Part shown: one piece after another, positions 17,728-28,116 of the stretch | Numbering within the stretch: the first letter of the stretch is position 1 | Layout of the letters: each line of letters begins with the position of its first letter | Source of the DNA: Bradyrhizobium sp. WD16 | GTDB lineage: Bacteria > Pseudomonadota > Alphaproteobacteria > Rhizobiales > Xanthobacteraceae | NCBI RefSeq assembly: GCF_024181725.1 | Contig: NZ_CP028908.1 | Location: forward strand, 3,089,501-3,153,500 | DNA length: 64,000 nucleotides | Direction of reading: 5' to 3' | The notes under the pieces: model-generated | What the model was told of the DNA's origin: nothing | The model's database searches: none | What the model saw: the letters and a program-made list of their open reading frames with translations, nothing else | Program-made: the position numbers and the translations under genes

Positions 17728-17949
17728 TCAAGCAATGCGGGCCTGCAGGAAGGCGACGTCGGCCGACACGTAGGCGTATCGCCGTGCCGACAGATCGCGC
17801 TTCTGCCAGGGCTCGTACTCGCCCTGCCGCTCGGCCGGCAGTCGGGAAGTCAGCGCCGGCGACAGCTTCGGCGCGTCCTTACCCAGCAAGGCCGTCAGCG
17901 CCTTCTGGAAATCGCCGGTCGAAATGCCTTGGCGCGAAACGCTGATCAT
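17728..17949 (-). mobile_element. IS256-family transposase remnant
   Basis: The 73-residue minus-strand frame reads GISTGDFQKALTALLGKDAP and LSARRYAYVSADVAFLQARI. These resemble a stretch of IS256-type transposases (GISTGDF-EAL-ALLG..., W-KRDLS-RRYVY-WADG-Y---R). The DDE catalytic motifs are absent and no terminal repeats are recognised. It is a decayed fragment. Confidence 0.65.
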
Positions 17950-18105
17950 CCAATAGTGAAGTGGATCGACTTCGACATCGGGCTGGTGCTTGGGGGAAAA
18001 GTCATGTCGAGCGTCAATTTGTCACCTGACACGGTGTCGCGCTTGGCGCTCCGCCGCATCGGAATAACGGTCTCGGCATACGGATCCTGAGCTTCGGCTT
18101 GTCTC
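17946..18105 (-). other. Possible 3' fragment of an unidentified gene
   Basis: A minus-strand frame ending at 17946 reads DPYAETVIPMRRSAKRD then TVSGDKLTLDMTFPPSTSPM, SKSIHFTIG and stop. It has coding-like composition but no start inside the gap and no recognised family. It lies between the IS256 debris and the palindromic repeat pair, and may be a host gene cut by those events. Confidence 0.2.
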
Positions 18106-18162
18106 AGGACAGCCCGGAGGCTCGGCAGAGAAGCGGCGCGGCCGCAGACGCGCCGCCGAGGA

Positions 18163-18329
18163 CTAGTGTGGCGTCTCGCAATTGCCTACCGCCTTTGCGG
18201 CCAGTCTCTCGTAGGCAATTGCGAGACATAAGCCACACTAGCGCTTTGATTTTGCTAGTGTCCTTATGTCTCCGAATTACCGTGCGAGGGTGAGGCAAAT
18301 GAAGCGGTAATTCGGAGACAGGACACTAG
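18163..18329. repeat. Palindromic repeat pair B-linker-A (inverted copy)
   Basis: Element B occupies 18163-18241 and element A 18255-18329, joined by CGCTTTGATTTTG. That linker is the reverse complement of the CAAAATCAAAAAG type with its last bases changed. The whole unit is the reverse complement of the pair at 1536-1701. The B loop here differs (CCGCCTTTGCGGCC), while the A stem and loop are almost unchanged. It lies 27 bp downstream of the flbD stop codon. Confidence 0.9.
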
Positions 18330-18355
18330 GTGAACGAATTGGCCGGACCGGCTGA

Positions 18356-19729
<1,374 letters not shown>

Positions 19730-19770
19730 GGTCTGCTCCTGGTTCCTGTCGTTTCAGTGTCGCCGCGCGC

Positions 19771-20115
19771 TCAGCGGTCGGCCTTGATGATTTCGGTCAT
19801 GGTGACGCCGAGCTTGTCTTCGACGAGCACGACCTCGCCGCGCGCCACCAGGCGGTTGTTGACGTAGATGTCGATGGCTTCGCCGACCCGGCGATCGAGT
19901 TCGAGCACGGCGCCGGGGCCAAGCTTGAGCAGGTCGCCGACGTCCATCTTGGAGCGGCCGAGCACTGCCGAGACCTGCACCGGCACGTCGAACACCGCCT
20001 CGAGATCGGCGGCGACACGGGACACCTGGTCCTGTTCCTCGCTGTAGGCGACGTCGTCGAGCGGGCCGGTGGAATTGAGGTCCGTCAGCGGAACCGGGGA
20101 ATCGATGTCGGCCAT
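19771..20115 (-). CDS. fliN: Flagellar motor switch protein FliN
   Basis: FliN is part of the C ring and docks the export ATPase regulator FliH. The 114-residue protein has an acidic N-terminal stretch and the SpoA/FliN domain: VFDVPVQVSAVLGRSKMDVG, DLLKLGPGAVLELDRRVGEA, IDIYVNNRLVARGEVVLVED, KLGVTMTEI. Length and domain match the family. It lies 3 bp after fliH and 41 bp before flbD in the same operon. Confidence 0.95.
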   Translation of the reverse strand: MADIDSPVPLTDLNSTGPLDDVAYSEEQDQVSRVAADLEAVFDVPVQVSAVLGRSKMDVGDLLKLGPGAVLELDRRVGEAIDIYVNNRLVARGEVVLVEDKLGVTMTEIIKADR

Positions 20116-20118
20116 GGC

Positions 20119-20760
20119 TTACGCTCCGGTGGCGGCCTGCGCCGCCTGTTTGCGGGACGCCATGTAGCGCCCCACCAGTTCGTCGATCTTGGTTTCGGTC
20201 GCCGCGCGGTCGAGCACAACTCCGCCGTCCGCCCATTCGATGCGGCAGTCGCCGGTCGCAATGTCGGGCTCGGCGAGAATCACCAGCCGGCCCTCGAAGC
20301 CATTCTGCTTGGCAAGTCGTTCGATATCATGGCGGGCGGCGTCGTAGAGCTGCTCGTTGATGCGGACGACGATGTGGGGCGTCGAGGTCAGGTGGCGGAA
20401 GCAGTCGCGGACCAGCGCCATGGCCTCGTTCAGCGGCTCGGTGGCGACCAGCGCGGCGCAAAGCTTGCGGGCCACCGCGACCGCGACCTCCACCGCCTCG
20501 GTCTCCATGCGCATCTCGGCGGTGCCGATCTGGCCGGCGATGGTGGCGATGGCGCGGCTGATGTCGTCGAGCGCCATCGCGACGCGGCGGCCGTTTTCGA
20601 CATTGGCCTCGTTGCGCCCGGCCTCAAAGCCGGAACGATAGCCGCGTGCCTCCGCCTCGGCGAGCTGCGCCGCGATCTCGGCCGAGTTCAGCCCGCGCTC
20701 GCGCGCCGAAGTCGGAGCCGAGAAGTCGGTGTCGAACAGGAATTTCGCCGGAGCCGCCAT
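20119..20760 (-). CDS. fliH: Flagellar export ATPase regulator FliH
   Basis: FliH binds the FliI ATPase and FliN at the export gate. The 213-residue protein begins MAAPAKFLFDTDFSAP. It continues with LNSAEIAAQLAEAEARGYRS and GFEAGRNEA, the characteristic Gly/Ala-rich N-terminal helix, and then AEMRMETEAVEVAVAVARKL in a coiled-coil core. The C-terminal globular part contains PHIVVRINEQLYD and LVILAEPDIATGDCRIEWAD, typical of FliH/HrpE. An in-frame start 27 bp upstream lies inside fliG and was rejected in favour of the ATG one base after the fliG stop. Sequence conservation in FliH is low, but the gene order is diagnostic. Confidence 0.9.
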   Translation of the reverse strand: MAAPAKFLFDTDFSAPTSARERGLNSAEIAAQLAEAEARGYRSGFEAGRNEANVENGRRVAMALDDISRAIATIAGQIGTAEMRMETEAVEVAVAVARKLCAALVATEPLNEAMALVRDCFRHLTSTPHIVVRINEQLYDAARHDIERLAKQNGFEGRLVILAEPDIATGDCRIEWADGGVVLDRAATETKIDELVGRYMASRKQAAQAATGA

Positions 20761-20761
20761 G

Positions 20762-21844
20762 TCAATACACCAGTTCGTCGTCGGCACGGTTCTTGGACAG
20801 CATGATCTCGCCCTTGGCGGCGAGGTCCTTGGCGAGGTTGACCAGCAGCGCCTGGGCTTCGTCGACGTCGCGCAGCCGCACCGGGCCGCTCGCGGCCATG
20901 TCGTCGGTGAGCATCTTGGCGGCGCGGCTCGACATGTTGCTGAAGAAGAACTGGCGGACCGCCTCGTTGGCCCCCTTGAGGGAGATGGCGAGCTTGTCCT
21001 TGTCGATGTGGCGCATCAGCGTCTGCGCGGAGCCGGCATCGAGTTTGACGAGGTCGTCGAAGGTGAACATCAGGGCCTTGATGCGCTCGGCGGCCTCGCG
21101 GTTGTCCTCCTCGAGCGAGGTGATGAAGCGGGTCTCGGTCTGGCGGTCGAAATTGTTGAAGATCTCGGCCATGACCTCGTGGGCGTCGCGGCGACGGGTC
21201 TGCGACAGGTTGGACATGAATTCGACCCGGAGCGTCTGCTCGACCCGCTCGATGACTTCCTTCTGCACCGCCTCCATCCGCAGCATGCGGCCGACGACGT
21301 CGAGCGCCATCTCCTCGGGAAGGATCGACAGCACGCGGGCGGCATGCTCCGGCTTGAGCTTGGAGAGCACCACCGCGATGGTCTGCGGATATTCGTTCTT
21401 GAGGTAGTTGCCGAGAACTTCTTCCGGCACGTTGGAGAGCTTTTCCCACATGTTGCGGCCGGCGGGACCGCGAATCTCGTCCATGATGCCGTTGACCCGT
21501 TCCGCCGGCAGATATTGCTGCAGCAGCCGTTCGGTGGCTTCGAAGGTGCCCATCAGCGCGCCCGAGGCCGACATGCGCGAGACGAATTCGAGCATGGTGT
21601 CCTCGACGACGTGCGGCTCGATGGTGCCGAGCGTCGACATCGCCAGCGACAGCTCCCGCAATTCGTCGTCGTCGAGCAGCGCCCAGACCTTGCCGCCGTA
21701 TTTCTCGCCCAGCGCCAGCATCAGCATGGCGGCGCGCCTGGGGCCCGACACCCGTTCGGACGGCGGCCGATTGGCCTGCCGCGCCGCGAGCGCGGCGACG
21801 GTGCCGGCGATGTCGTTGGTGTTTGCGAGCTGGTTTCCGGTCAT
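20762..21844 (-). CDS. fliG: Flagellar motor switch protein FliG
   Basis: FliG couples the MS ring to the C ring and contacts MotA. The 360-residue protein has [20 protein letters not shown] in its N-terminal domain, [20 protein letters not shown] (the EHPQ motif variant) in the middle domain, and a charged C-terminal torque domain ([40 protein letters not shown]). It ends shortly after [15 protein letters not shown]. It lies 6 bp after fliF. Confidence 0.95.
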   Translation of the reverse strand: MTGNQLANTNDIAGTVAALAARQANRPPSERVSGPRRAAMLMLALGEKYGGKVWALLDDDELRELSLAMSTLGTIEPHVVEDTMLEFVSRMSASGALMGTFEATERLLQQYLPAERVNGIMDEIRGPAGRNMWEKLSNVPEEVLGNYLKNEYPQTIAVVLSKLKPEHAARVLSILPEEMALDVVGRMLRMEAVQKEVIERVEQTLRVEFMSNLSQTRRRDAHEVMAEIFNNFDRQTETRFITSLEEDNREAAERIKALMFTFDDLVKLDAGSAQTLMRHIDKDKLAISLKGANEAVRQFFFSNMSSRAAKMLTDDMAASGPVRLRDVDEAQALLVNLAKDLAAKGEIMLSKNRADDELVY

Positions 21845-21850
21845 GATGGG

Positions 21851-23461
21851 TTAGGCCGGTTGTTCCTGGAGCCACTGGCGGATGATCGCGACGGTCTCGT
21901 GCGGGTTGCGCTCGGCGAGCTCGCCGACGCGATGCATCGACTGGGCGTGGACCTGACCCTGGACCTGGGCGACGTCGATCGCCTGGTTCATGGGGTCGTG
22001 TGGCAGGAGGGCCGGGACATGAGCCTCCGGCGCCGGCAGCGTCGGCTGCGGCGCGCCGGTCAGCAGGTTGACCTCGGGAGTGAGGATGCGCTTGACCAGC
22101 GGGCGGATCACCACGAACAGCACCACGATGCCGAGCAGCATCATCACCACCAGCTCGATGACGTTCATGACGTCGTCCTTGGTGAATTGCAGCATGCCGA
22201 GCAGGCCGCCGGGCTCGCTGGCCGGAACGGACTGGGGCGCGTCGGCAAAGCGCAGGTTCACGATCTCGACCTGGTCGCCGCGCTTCTGGTCGAAGCCGAT
22301 GGCGGAGCGCACCAGGGCACCGATGCGGTCGAGCTCGTCCTTGCTGCGTTCGGTGTAGACGGTCTCGCCCTTGTCGTTCTTGCCGTAGATGCCGTCGACC
22401 AGCACCGCGACCGAGATGCGGTTGACGCGGCCGGCCTCGGTGACCTCGGTCTTGGTGACGCGGGAAATCTCGTAGTTGTTGATTTCTTCGCTCTTCTTGC
22501 TCTGGTCGCGGGCGGTGGTGGTCTGGCCGTTCTGCTGATTGCCCGGCAGTTCGTTGTTGACGGTGACCTGGCCGTCCCGATTGTCGGCGGTCAGGCTCGA
22601 TTCCTCGCGCGACTGGCTGGAACGCAGCACCCGGCCTTCGGGGTCGAACTTGTCGGAGGTCTGGGTGACCTTGTTGTAATCGAAGTCGGCGGAGAGCTGG
22701 ACACGGGCCCGACCGGAGCCGACCACCGAGGAGACGATGGCCTCGACCTGGTCGCGCATGCGCTTTTCGTAGGCCGCGCGACGTTCCTCGCCGGAGATAC
22801 CATCGACAGTGTCGCCGGCCGCCCCGTCGGCGAGCAGGCGGCCGCTTTCGTCGACGATCGACACCCGCTGCGGCTTGAGGCCGGTGACCGCGGAGGCGAC
22901 GACGTGGCGGATGGCGCGGACCTGCTGCGGCTCAAGCATGCCGCGGACCCGGAGGACGATGGAGGCGGACGGCTCGGGGACGTCGCGAGAGAACAGCGGC
23001 CGCTCCGGCAGCACCAGATGGACGCGGGCGAACTGGATCCGGTCGATTGCCCGGATGGTGCGGGCGAGCTCGCCCTCGAGTGCACGCAAGTGATTGATGT
23101 TCTGGACGAAACTGGTGGTGCCGAGGGCGTCGGACTTGTCGAAGATCTCGTAGCCGACGCCGCCGCCCTTGGGCAGGCCCGATTCGGCGAGCTTCATCCG
23201 CAGCCGGGTGACCTTGTCCTTGGGCACCATGATGATGGCGCCGTCGTTGCGCAGCTCATAGGGAATGGCCTGGCGGTCGAGTTCCTTGATGATGCCGGAG
23301 GAGTCCTCATAGCTCAGGTCGGTGAACAGCGTGGTCAACTGCGGGGAGGTCACCCGCAGAATCACGAAGGCGAAAAAGCCGATGAGGGCCATGGTGACGG
23401 CCGCCATCGCCGACAGGCGTGCCGCGCCCAGCGATTTCAGAAAAGCCAGTAGCCCCTGCAA
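21851..23461 (-). CDS. fliF: Flagellar MS-ring protein FliF
   Basis: FliF forms the inner-membrane MS ring. The 536-residue protein has a transmembrane segment near the N-terminus (AAVTMALIGFFAFVILRV), then the YscJ/FliF domain (RMKLAESGLPKGGGVGYEIF, LEGELARTIRAIDRIQFARV, HLVLPERPLFSRD). The large periplasmic region includes TEVTEAGRVNRISVAVLVDG, and a second transmembrane helix (VIELVVMMLLGIVVLFVVIR) precedes the cytoplasmic tail that binds FliG. It is the first gene of the fliF-fliG-fliH-fliN-flbD block. Confidence 0.95.
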   Translation of the reverse strand: MQGLLAFLKSLGAARLSAMAAVTMALIGFFAFVILRVTSPQLTTLFTDLSYEDSSGIIKELDRQAIPYELRNDGAIIMVPKDKVTRLRMKLAESGLPKGGGVGYEIFDKSDALGTTSFVQNINHLRALEGELARTIRAIDRIQFARVHLVLPERPLFSRDVPEPSASIVLRVRGMLEPQQVRAIRHVVASAVTGLKPQRVSIVDESGRLLADGAAGDTVDGISGEERRAAYEKRMRDQVEAIVSSVVGSGRARVQLSADFDYNKVTQTSDKFDPEGRVLRSSQSREESSLTADNRDGQVTVNNELPGNQQNGQTTTARDQSKKSEEINNYEISRVTKTEVTEAGRVNRISVAVLVDGIYGKNDKGETVYTERSKDELDRIGALVRSAIGFDQKRGDQVEIVNLRFADAPQSVPASEPGGLLGMLQFTKDDVMNVIELVVMMLLGIVVLFVVIRPLVKRILTPEVNLLTGAPQPTLPAPEAHVPALLPHDPMNQAIDVAQVQGQVHAQSMHRVGELAERNPHETVAIIRQWLQEQPA

Positions 23462-23529
23462 AGAACCAGCCCCATGGATTCGGTGCCAACGTCACTGGGC
23501 AAAATTTGCCCATGGTATGGTTTCCATAT

Positions 23530-23629
23530 GGTTAACGACGGTTAACGCGCGGAACCATTTTGAGACAGGGCAAGCGGACGATGAGGAAAATCGCGGGGAT
23601 TTGGGCGGTGTTGTTAACCTCGTGGTAAC
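23530..23629 (-). promoter_or_regulatory. Candidate CtrA boxes upstream of fliF
   Basis: On the minus strand, TTAACCGTCGTTAACC (TTAA-N6-TTAAC, about 23531-23546) and TTACCACGAGGTTAAC (TTAC-N7-TTAAC, about 23614-23629) resemble the CtrA consensus TTAA-N7-TTAAC. They lie about 70-170 bp before fliF, a class II flagellar gene under CtrA in Caulobacter, and next to sciP, whose product inhibits CtrA. The first has a spacer one base short; the second has one mismatch. Confidence 0.5.
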
Positions 23630-23650
23630 CAGGGTAAACGAGATATGAGA

Positions 23651-23678
23651 AAAGCCGGCCCCGAACGGGACCGGCTTT
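23651..23678 (-). terminator. Rho-independent terminator after sciP
   Basis: The inverted repeat AAAGCCGG...CCGGCTTT, with a further CCC/GGG pair towards the loop, is followed on the minus strand by TTTTC. It lies 33 bp beyond the sciP stop codon. Confidence 0.8.
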
Positions 23679-23710
23679 CTTGACCGCCTGGGACAGTGGT
23701 CTGAACCGGC

Positions 23711-23986
23711 TTACTGCCGGTACTGCTGGATTCGGGTGGTGCGCAGGCCGGCGAGGCCGTGCTGGTCGATGGAGAATTGCCAGGAGAGGAACTCGTCAAC
23801 CGTCAAGGTATAGCGGCTGCAAGCCTCTTCGAGAGAAAGAAGCCCGCCGCGAACCGCGGCAACGACTTCGGCTTTACGGCGGATGACCCACCGTTTGGTC
23901 CCGGGAGCCGGCAGATCGGCGATGGTCAAGGGACTGCCGTCGGGCCCGATGACGTATTTTACCCTCGGGCGATGGGGTTCTGTCAT
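23711..23986 (-). CDS. sciP: CtrA inhibitor SciP (DUF1153)
   Basis: SciP is a small helix-turn-helix protein that binds CtrA and blocks its activation of cell-cycle and motility promoters. The 91-residue sequence contains the highly conserved RVKYVIGPDGSPLTIADLPA, KRWVIRRKAEVVAAVRGGLL and SLEEACSRYTLTVDEFLSWQ, ending shortly after GLRTTRIQQYRQ. Length and motifs match the family across its span. It has its own terminator at 23651 and sits between fliF and flgD, a typical location in this order. Confidence 0.93.
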   Translation of the reverse strand: MTEPHRPRVKYVIGPDGSPLTIADLPAPGTKRWVIRRKAEVVAAVRGGLLSLEEACSRYTLTVDEFLSWQFSIDQHGLAGLRTTRIQQYRQ

Positions 23987-24100
23987 GGCTTACTCACATA
24001 CTCTAACCACGAAACTCACTCTGCCACTCTAGGCAGCTCCACTTAAAATTTGCCTAAGCATATGGCTGCAATCGGAATTGTCGGCGCTGTCCGCATGCCA

Positions 24101-24132
24101 AAGGGCCCGGCCACTGTCGTGGCCGGGCCCTT
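24101..24132 (-). terminator. Strong hairpin after the second flgD
   Basis: AAGGGCCCGGCCAC pairs perfectly with GTGGCCGGGCCCTT across a short TGTC loop. It lies 27 bp beyond the flgD stop on the minus strand. No T-run follows, so it may act as a strong attenuating or mRNA-stabilising hairpin rather than a classic terminator. Confidence 0.65.
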
Positions 24133-24158
24133 GCGGGATCGTCATTGGACAGGGCAGG

Positions 24159-24857
24159 TCAGCCGGTCGTGGTCCCGGTGCCGCTCTTCGTCGGATTGAC
24201 CACCCGTTTGATCTTGTCCGCCGTGTAGCTCTGGCCAGCCACCGAGAGCAGCGGCGGGCTCTGGGTGAGGTCGACGGAATCCACGGTGCCAAGGATCTCG
24301 GTCGAGATGCCGACGCTCTGGCCGTTGCTGTCCTTGGCTGTGACCGACAGCTTGTAGGTGCCGTCCGGATATTGCACCCCGTCGCTGCCCTTGCCGTCCC
24401 AAGAGAAAGTGGCCTCGCCGGAATTCACCGAATAGTCCTTCGAGAAGACGGTCTGTCCCGCGGCATTGGTGATGGTGATGGTCGCGTTCGCTGCCTGGCT
24501 GGCGTTGATGCCCCAGCTGGCCGCGCCGTTGGTCAAGCTTGCCTGGCTGCCGTCGATCGCGACGGTGCGGCCGACATAGGCCATCGCCTCGGTATTGGCC
24601 GCCGACTTCTGCAGGCTCACCAGCGTGGTGAGCTGCTCGTTCGCCTTGAGCTGCTGCTCGACCTGGGCGAACTGCACCAGTTGCTGGGTGAACTGGTTGG
24701 TGTCCATCGGATCCAGCGGGTTCTGGTTCCGCAGCTGGGTCGTCAGCATGGTCAGGAAGGTCTGGAAATTATTGGCGAGGCCGGTGACCGTGGAATTGGC
24801 TGTCGTCGTCGTGTTGGACGGATTGGTGTTCGTGACGGGCGTCGCGGTGACTGTCAT
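24159..24857 (-). CDS. flgD: Flagellar hook-assembly scaffold protein FlgD (copy 2)
   Basis: The 232-residue paralogue of the protein at 7208 carries NNFQTFLTMLTTQLRNQNPL and TNQFTQQLVQFAQVEQQLKA, followed by ITITNAAGQTVFSKDYSVNS, SFSWDGKGSDGVQYPDG-type strands and GTVDSVDLTQSPPLLSVAGQ. Relative to copy 1 the N-terminal export/cap region is nearly identical while the outer beta domains differ. It lies 10 bp after fliK. Two FlgD proteins imply two hook-building systems or a duplicated module. Confidence 0.92.
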   Translation of the reverse strand: MTVTATPVTNTNPSNTTTTANSTVTGLANNFQTFLTMLTTQLRNQNPLDPMDTNQFTQQLVQFAQVEQQLKANEQLTTLVSLQKSAANTEAMAYVGRTVAIDGSQASLTNGAASWGINASQAANATITITNAAGQTVFSKDYSVNSGEATFSWDGKGSDGVQYPDGTYKLSVTAKDSNGQSVGISTEILGTVDSVDLTQSPPLLSVAGQSYTADKIKRVVNPTKSGTGTTTG

Positions 24858-24867
24858 GGCGCGGTCC

Positions 24868-26418
24868 TCATACGCGGATGTCGACGCCGCTGCTGGTGCC
24901 CAGCATGCGGCCGTAACTGCGGCCGGCGATCTCGACCGGCACGGCGTCGTCCTCGGGGATGATCAGGCGTTGAGCGTTGCGGCCGCTCTGACCGTCGTCG
25001 CGGCCGCCGGCGAAGGATGACTGATCGCGCAGGCTGAACTGCAGCCCGCTGTCGCCGGTCTTGAGGCCGGCATCCTCCAGCGCCCGTTGCAGTTGCGGCG
25101 CATCGCGGCGCAGCAGGTCGAGCGTTTCGGGCTTGTCCACGGTGAGATGGGAGGTCACCTGACCGCTCGCCTTGTCGACATCGAGCCGGACGTCGATGCG
25201 GCCGAGCTCCGGCGGGTCGAGCCGGATTTCGAAGCGGTTGTGGCCGCCCTGAAGCTGCGAGGAGATCTCGACCGCGAGGCCGCTCATGGGCACGGCCACC
25301 GGATTGGCGGGGGAGGCGGCCGCCGCTGCCGTCGGAGCGTTTTGCGGCGCGGAGTTCTGCAGGCTCGCGGTGCCCGGCAGGCTGTTGCCGGTCAGCTCGG
25401 CCTGAAGGTGATGCGCCAGCGTGGAGATCGGGCTCGGGGCCGCGGCGGCTTCGCGCCCCGGCGCCTCGGTTTTGGCGGCACCGTCCTTGGCCGTGGCCTC
25501 GGCGACGGCGGGCTTGGCAGACTTGTCTGCGGTCGGTGTCGTGGGCTGCGCGCTGCCTGGACCGGTCTGTGCTGTCGGCGTGCCATCGCCGGTCGCGGTC
25601 GGCAGGCCCGCCGTCGAGGCATCGGCGGCGGTCAGTGCGGTCGGCTTCTTCAGGGCGTCTTTTGCCGCGGGATTGGTGCTGGCGGCGACGGTTTGCGTCA
25701 GCCCCGTCGCGGCCGATGGCGCGCCATTGTCCGTTGTGGCTGCGGCGTCGGCGCTCGCTGCTGCATCGGTCGGCGCGGCATTCCCGCCTTTGCCGGCCTG
25801 GAGCGCGGCGAGGGCGGAGAGCTGGGAATTGGTCTTGCCCGCCGCGGCGGCAGCTTCGGCGTTGCCGGTCGAGGCGTCGGTCGAGATCTGGTTGGCGGTG
25901 GGAACCATCGGGATGAGAACCGCGACCGGCACCAGCTGGGTGGTTGGCGAACCCGCTGCTGCGGCGTCCGAGGAGGAACTGTCCGTGGCCGATCCGTCGC
26001 CGCCACCGCCGTCGAGAGTGCCGCCGCCGCGCGTACTTGACTTGATGACGACGAGCCCCGTCTCGGCGGTTTTGCTCGTGCCATCGCCGCCGGTCTGCTG
26101 CACATCGCCCGCGGCCTGGCCGTCGCCGGCTGCGCGGTTCGCGGTGCCGGCGTCGGAGCGTTCGCCACCCGCCCTGTCCTTGGCGTCGCTCCGGTCGGTG
26201 GTTCTCGCCGACGACGCCGCTTTTGCGGGCGCCGATCCGGACGGCGAGGCGCTCGATCCGGTTGCGGAGGTTTTTTGCTCCGTCGATGGATCGACGGTGC
26301 TATCGACCAGCGAACCGAAATTTGGCGCTTGGGATGAAGACCGGCTGTCCACGGCCCGCGCGCGGGACGGCGGAACGGAGGCGGCAACCTGGCTGTCGGA
26401 CGACGGTGCGCTGACCAC
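24868..26418 (-). CDS. fliK: Flagellar hook-length control protein FliK
   Basis: FliK measures hook length and switches export specificity. The 516-residue protein has a long low-complexity Ala/Thr/Asp/Gly-rich N-terminal region (about residues 20-370), normal for FliK, and the conserved Flg_hook domain near the C-terminus: QGGHNRFEIRLDPPELGRID, VRLDVDKASGQVTSHLTVDK, PETLDLLRRDAPQLQRALED, AGLKTGDSGLQFSLRDQ. It precedes flgD by 10 bp on the same strand. The low-complexity part produces long open frames on the other strand, which I regard as artefacts. Confidence 0.9.
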   Translation of the reverse strand: MVSAPSSDSQVAASVPPSRARAVDSRSSSQAPNFGSLVDSTVDPSTEQKTSATGSSASPSGSAPAKAASSARTTDRSDAKDRAGGERSDAGTANRAAGDGQAAGDVQQTGGDGTSKTAETGLVVIKSSTRGGGTLDGGGGDGSATDSSSSDAAAAGSPTTQLVPVAVLIPMVPTANQISTDASTGNAEAAAAAGKTNSQLSALAALQAGKGGNAAPTDAAASADAAATTDNGAPSAATGLTQTVAASTNPAAKDALKKPTALTAADASTAGLPTATGDGTPTAQTGPGSAQPTTPTADKSAKPAVAEATAKDGAAKTEAPGREAAAAPSPISTLAHHLQAELTGNSLPGTASLQNSAPQNAPTAAAAASPANPVAVPMSGLAVEISSQLQGGHNRFEIRLDPPELGRIDVRLDVDKASGQVTSHLTVDKPETLDLLRRDAPQLQRALEDAGLKTGDSGLQFSLRDQSSFAGGRDDGQSGRNAQRLIIPEDDAVPVEIAGRSYGRMLGTSSGVDIRV

Positions 26419-26683
26419 GGCAATCCCTTTGCGGGTGAACTGGATTTTCGATCAGCAAGGACCGGGCCAGCCGTAATCTCAAAAATATATGTGTATTTTC
26501 AATGGCTTGGAATGAGGTTGGCGGCGTGGACCGGGCTCAACCGCCGGCTTTTCCTGCCCGGCGGCAAGAATTGCCGGGACCACCGTTCCATTGCGCCCGG
26601 CCAGACCCAGCTACTATATAAAGACACTTCAAGATAAGACGCTCGCAAGGTCGCTGGCCGACGTCCCCGGGAAGTTTTCGCGC

Positions 26684-27877
26684 ATGCTCAACAGTCTGGA
26701 CCTCGAAGGTCGGCCCGAAGACACCCGGGTGGTGGTCGCCATGTCGGGCGGCGTGGATTCCTCGACGACCGCGGCGCTGCTCAAGGCCGAGGGCTATGAC
26801 GTCGTCGGCATCACCCTGCAGCTCTATGACCACGGTGCCGCAACCCATCGCAAGGGCGCCTGCTGCGCCGGCCAGGATATCTACGACGCGCGGGCGGTGG
26901 CCGAGCGCATCGGCATTCCCCATTACGTGCTCGACTACGAGAGCCGCTTCCGGGAATCCGTCATCGATCGCTTCGCCGAGAGCTACGCCTCGGGCGAGAC
27001 ACCGGTGCCGTGCATCGAGTGCAATCGCGCCATCAAGTTTCGCGATCTGTTGGACACCGCGCGCGAACTCGGCGCCGAGGTGCTGGCGACCGGCCATTAC
27101 GTCGCCTCGCGGCGCCTCGACGACGGCCGGCGGGCGCTGGTCTGCGCCGCCGACGCCGATCGCGACCAGAGCTATTTCCTGTTCGCCACCACCCAGGACC
27201 AGCTCCAGCATCTGCGCTTTCCCCTCGGCGACATGACCAAGCCGCAGACTCGCGAACTGGCGCGGCGCTTCGGCCTTTCGGTCGCCGACAAGCACGACAG
27301 CCAGGACATCTGCTTCGTGCCGACGGGCCGCTACACCGACGTGATCAGCCGCCTGAAGCCGAATGCGCTCGAGCCCGGCGACATCGTCGACCTCTCCGGC
27401 CGCGTGCTCGGCCGTCACAACGGCATCGCCAATTTCACCGTGGGCCAGCGCCGCGGCATCGGTATCGCCGCCGATGCGCCGCTCTACGTCGTGCGGCTCG
27501 ACGCCGCGCGCCGCCAGGTCGTGGTCGGTCCGCGCGATGCGTTGCGGATGCGGCGCATCGTGCTGCGCGACGTCAACTGGATCGGCGACGGCACGCCGGA
27601 GAGCGCTGCGGCCGCAGGGCGCGAGATCTTCGTGCGGGTGCGCTCGACGCGGCCGCCGCAGCCGGCCTGGCTGCGCAGCGTCAACGGCGTCTGCGAGGTC
27701 GAGCTGGTCGAGGGCGAAGAAGGCGTGTCGCCAGGCCAGGCCTGTGTGTTCTATGACGCCGCTGGCGGACGCGCCCGGGTGCTCGGCGGCGGCTTCATCA
27801 CCCATGCGACCGCCGAGACCGTGCCGGCCGGTCGCGCGTCGCGGAGCGAGCCGTTGCTCGCCGGAATTGGCGGCTAG
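26684..27877 (+). CDS. mnmA: tRNA-specific 2-thiouridylase MnmA
   Basis: MnmA transfers sulfur to U34 of tRNA Lys, Glu and Gln. The protein (397 residues from the ATG at 26684) has the ATP PP-loop [20 protein letters not shown]. It also has the catalytic Cys in [18 protein letters not shown] and the second Cys in [15 protein letters not shown], then [20 protein letters not shown] and a beta-rich C-terminal domain. In-frame codons upstream to 26591 add a poorly conserved extension, so the internal ATG is preferred. The stop codon TAG at 27875-27877 is part of the CTAG end of a palindromic repeat, so the repeat insertion fixes the end of the protein. Confidence 0.93.
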   Translation: MLNSLDLEGRPEDTRVVVAMSGGVDSSTTAALLKAEGYDVVGITLQLYDHGAATHRKGACCAGQDIYDARAVAERIGIPHYVLDYESRFRESVIDRFAESYASGETPVPCIECNRAIKFRDLLDTARELGAEVLATGHYVASRRLDDGRRALVCAADADRDQSYFLFATTQDQLQHLRFPLGDMTKPQTRELARRFGLSVADKHDSQDICFVPTGRYTDVISRLKPNALEPGDIVDLSGRVLGRHNGIANFTVGQRRGIGIAADAPLYVVRLDAARRQVVVGPRDALRMRRIVLRDVNWIGDGTPESAAAAGREIFVRVRSTRPPQPAWLRSVNGVCEVELVEGEEGVSPGQACVFYDAAGGRARVLGGGFITHATAETVPAGRASRSEPLLAGIGG

Positions 27878-28105
27878 TGTCCCGTCTCCGAATTACCGCT
27901 TCGTTTGCCTCACCCTCGCACGGTCATTCGGAGACATCGGGACACTAGCAAAATCAAAAAGCTAGTGTGGCTTATGTCTCGCAATTGCCTACAGGGGCTT
28001 GCCGCAAACGCACTAGAATCATAATGATGCTAGTGTCCCTTTGGTTCTAACGTTCGTATAAGTGCGCGCGGCAAAGGGATACGAACGTTAGAACCGGGAC
28101 ACTAG
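27874..28105. repeat. Palindromic repeat array A - deleted B - D
   Basis: Element A is at 27874-27948, the linker CAAAATCAAAAAG at 27949-27961, and a shortened B at 27962-28016. That B keeps the left arm and loop start but lacks the right stem, going straight to GCACTAG. A different linker (AATCATAATGATG) leads to element D (28030-28105), whose stem core is GGTTCTAACGTTCGTA, with TACGAACGTTAGAACC on the right. The array fills the space between mnmA, whose stop it supplies, and pmtA, whose start lies 11 bp beyond. Confidence 0.9.
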
Positions 28106-28116
28106 CTGCTCACCTC

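Noticed and set aside
20729-23452. A 907-codon open frame on the plus strand opposite fliG and fliF
   Set aside because: It is exactly antisense to two well-recognised flagellar genes, has a His/Asp/Arg-rich composition typical of a GC-rich shadow frame and shows no domain.
26537-27805. A 422-codon minus-strand frame opposite mnmA
   Set aside because: Shadow of a highly conserved gene; composition not protein-like.
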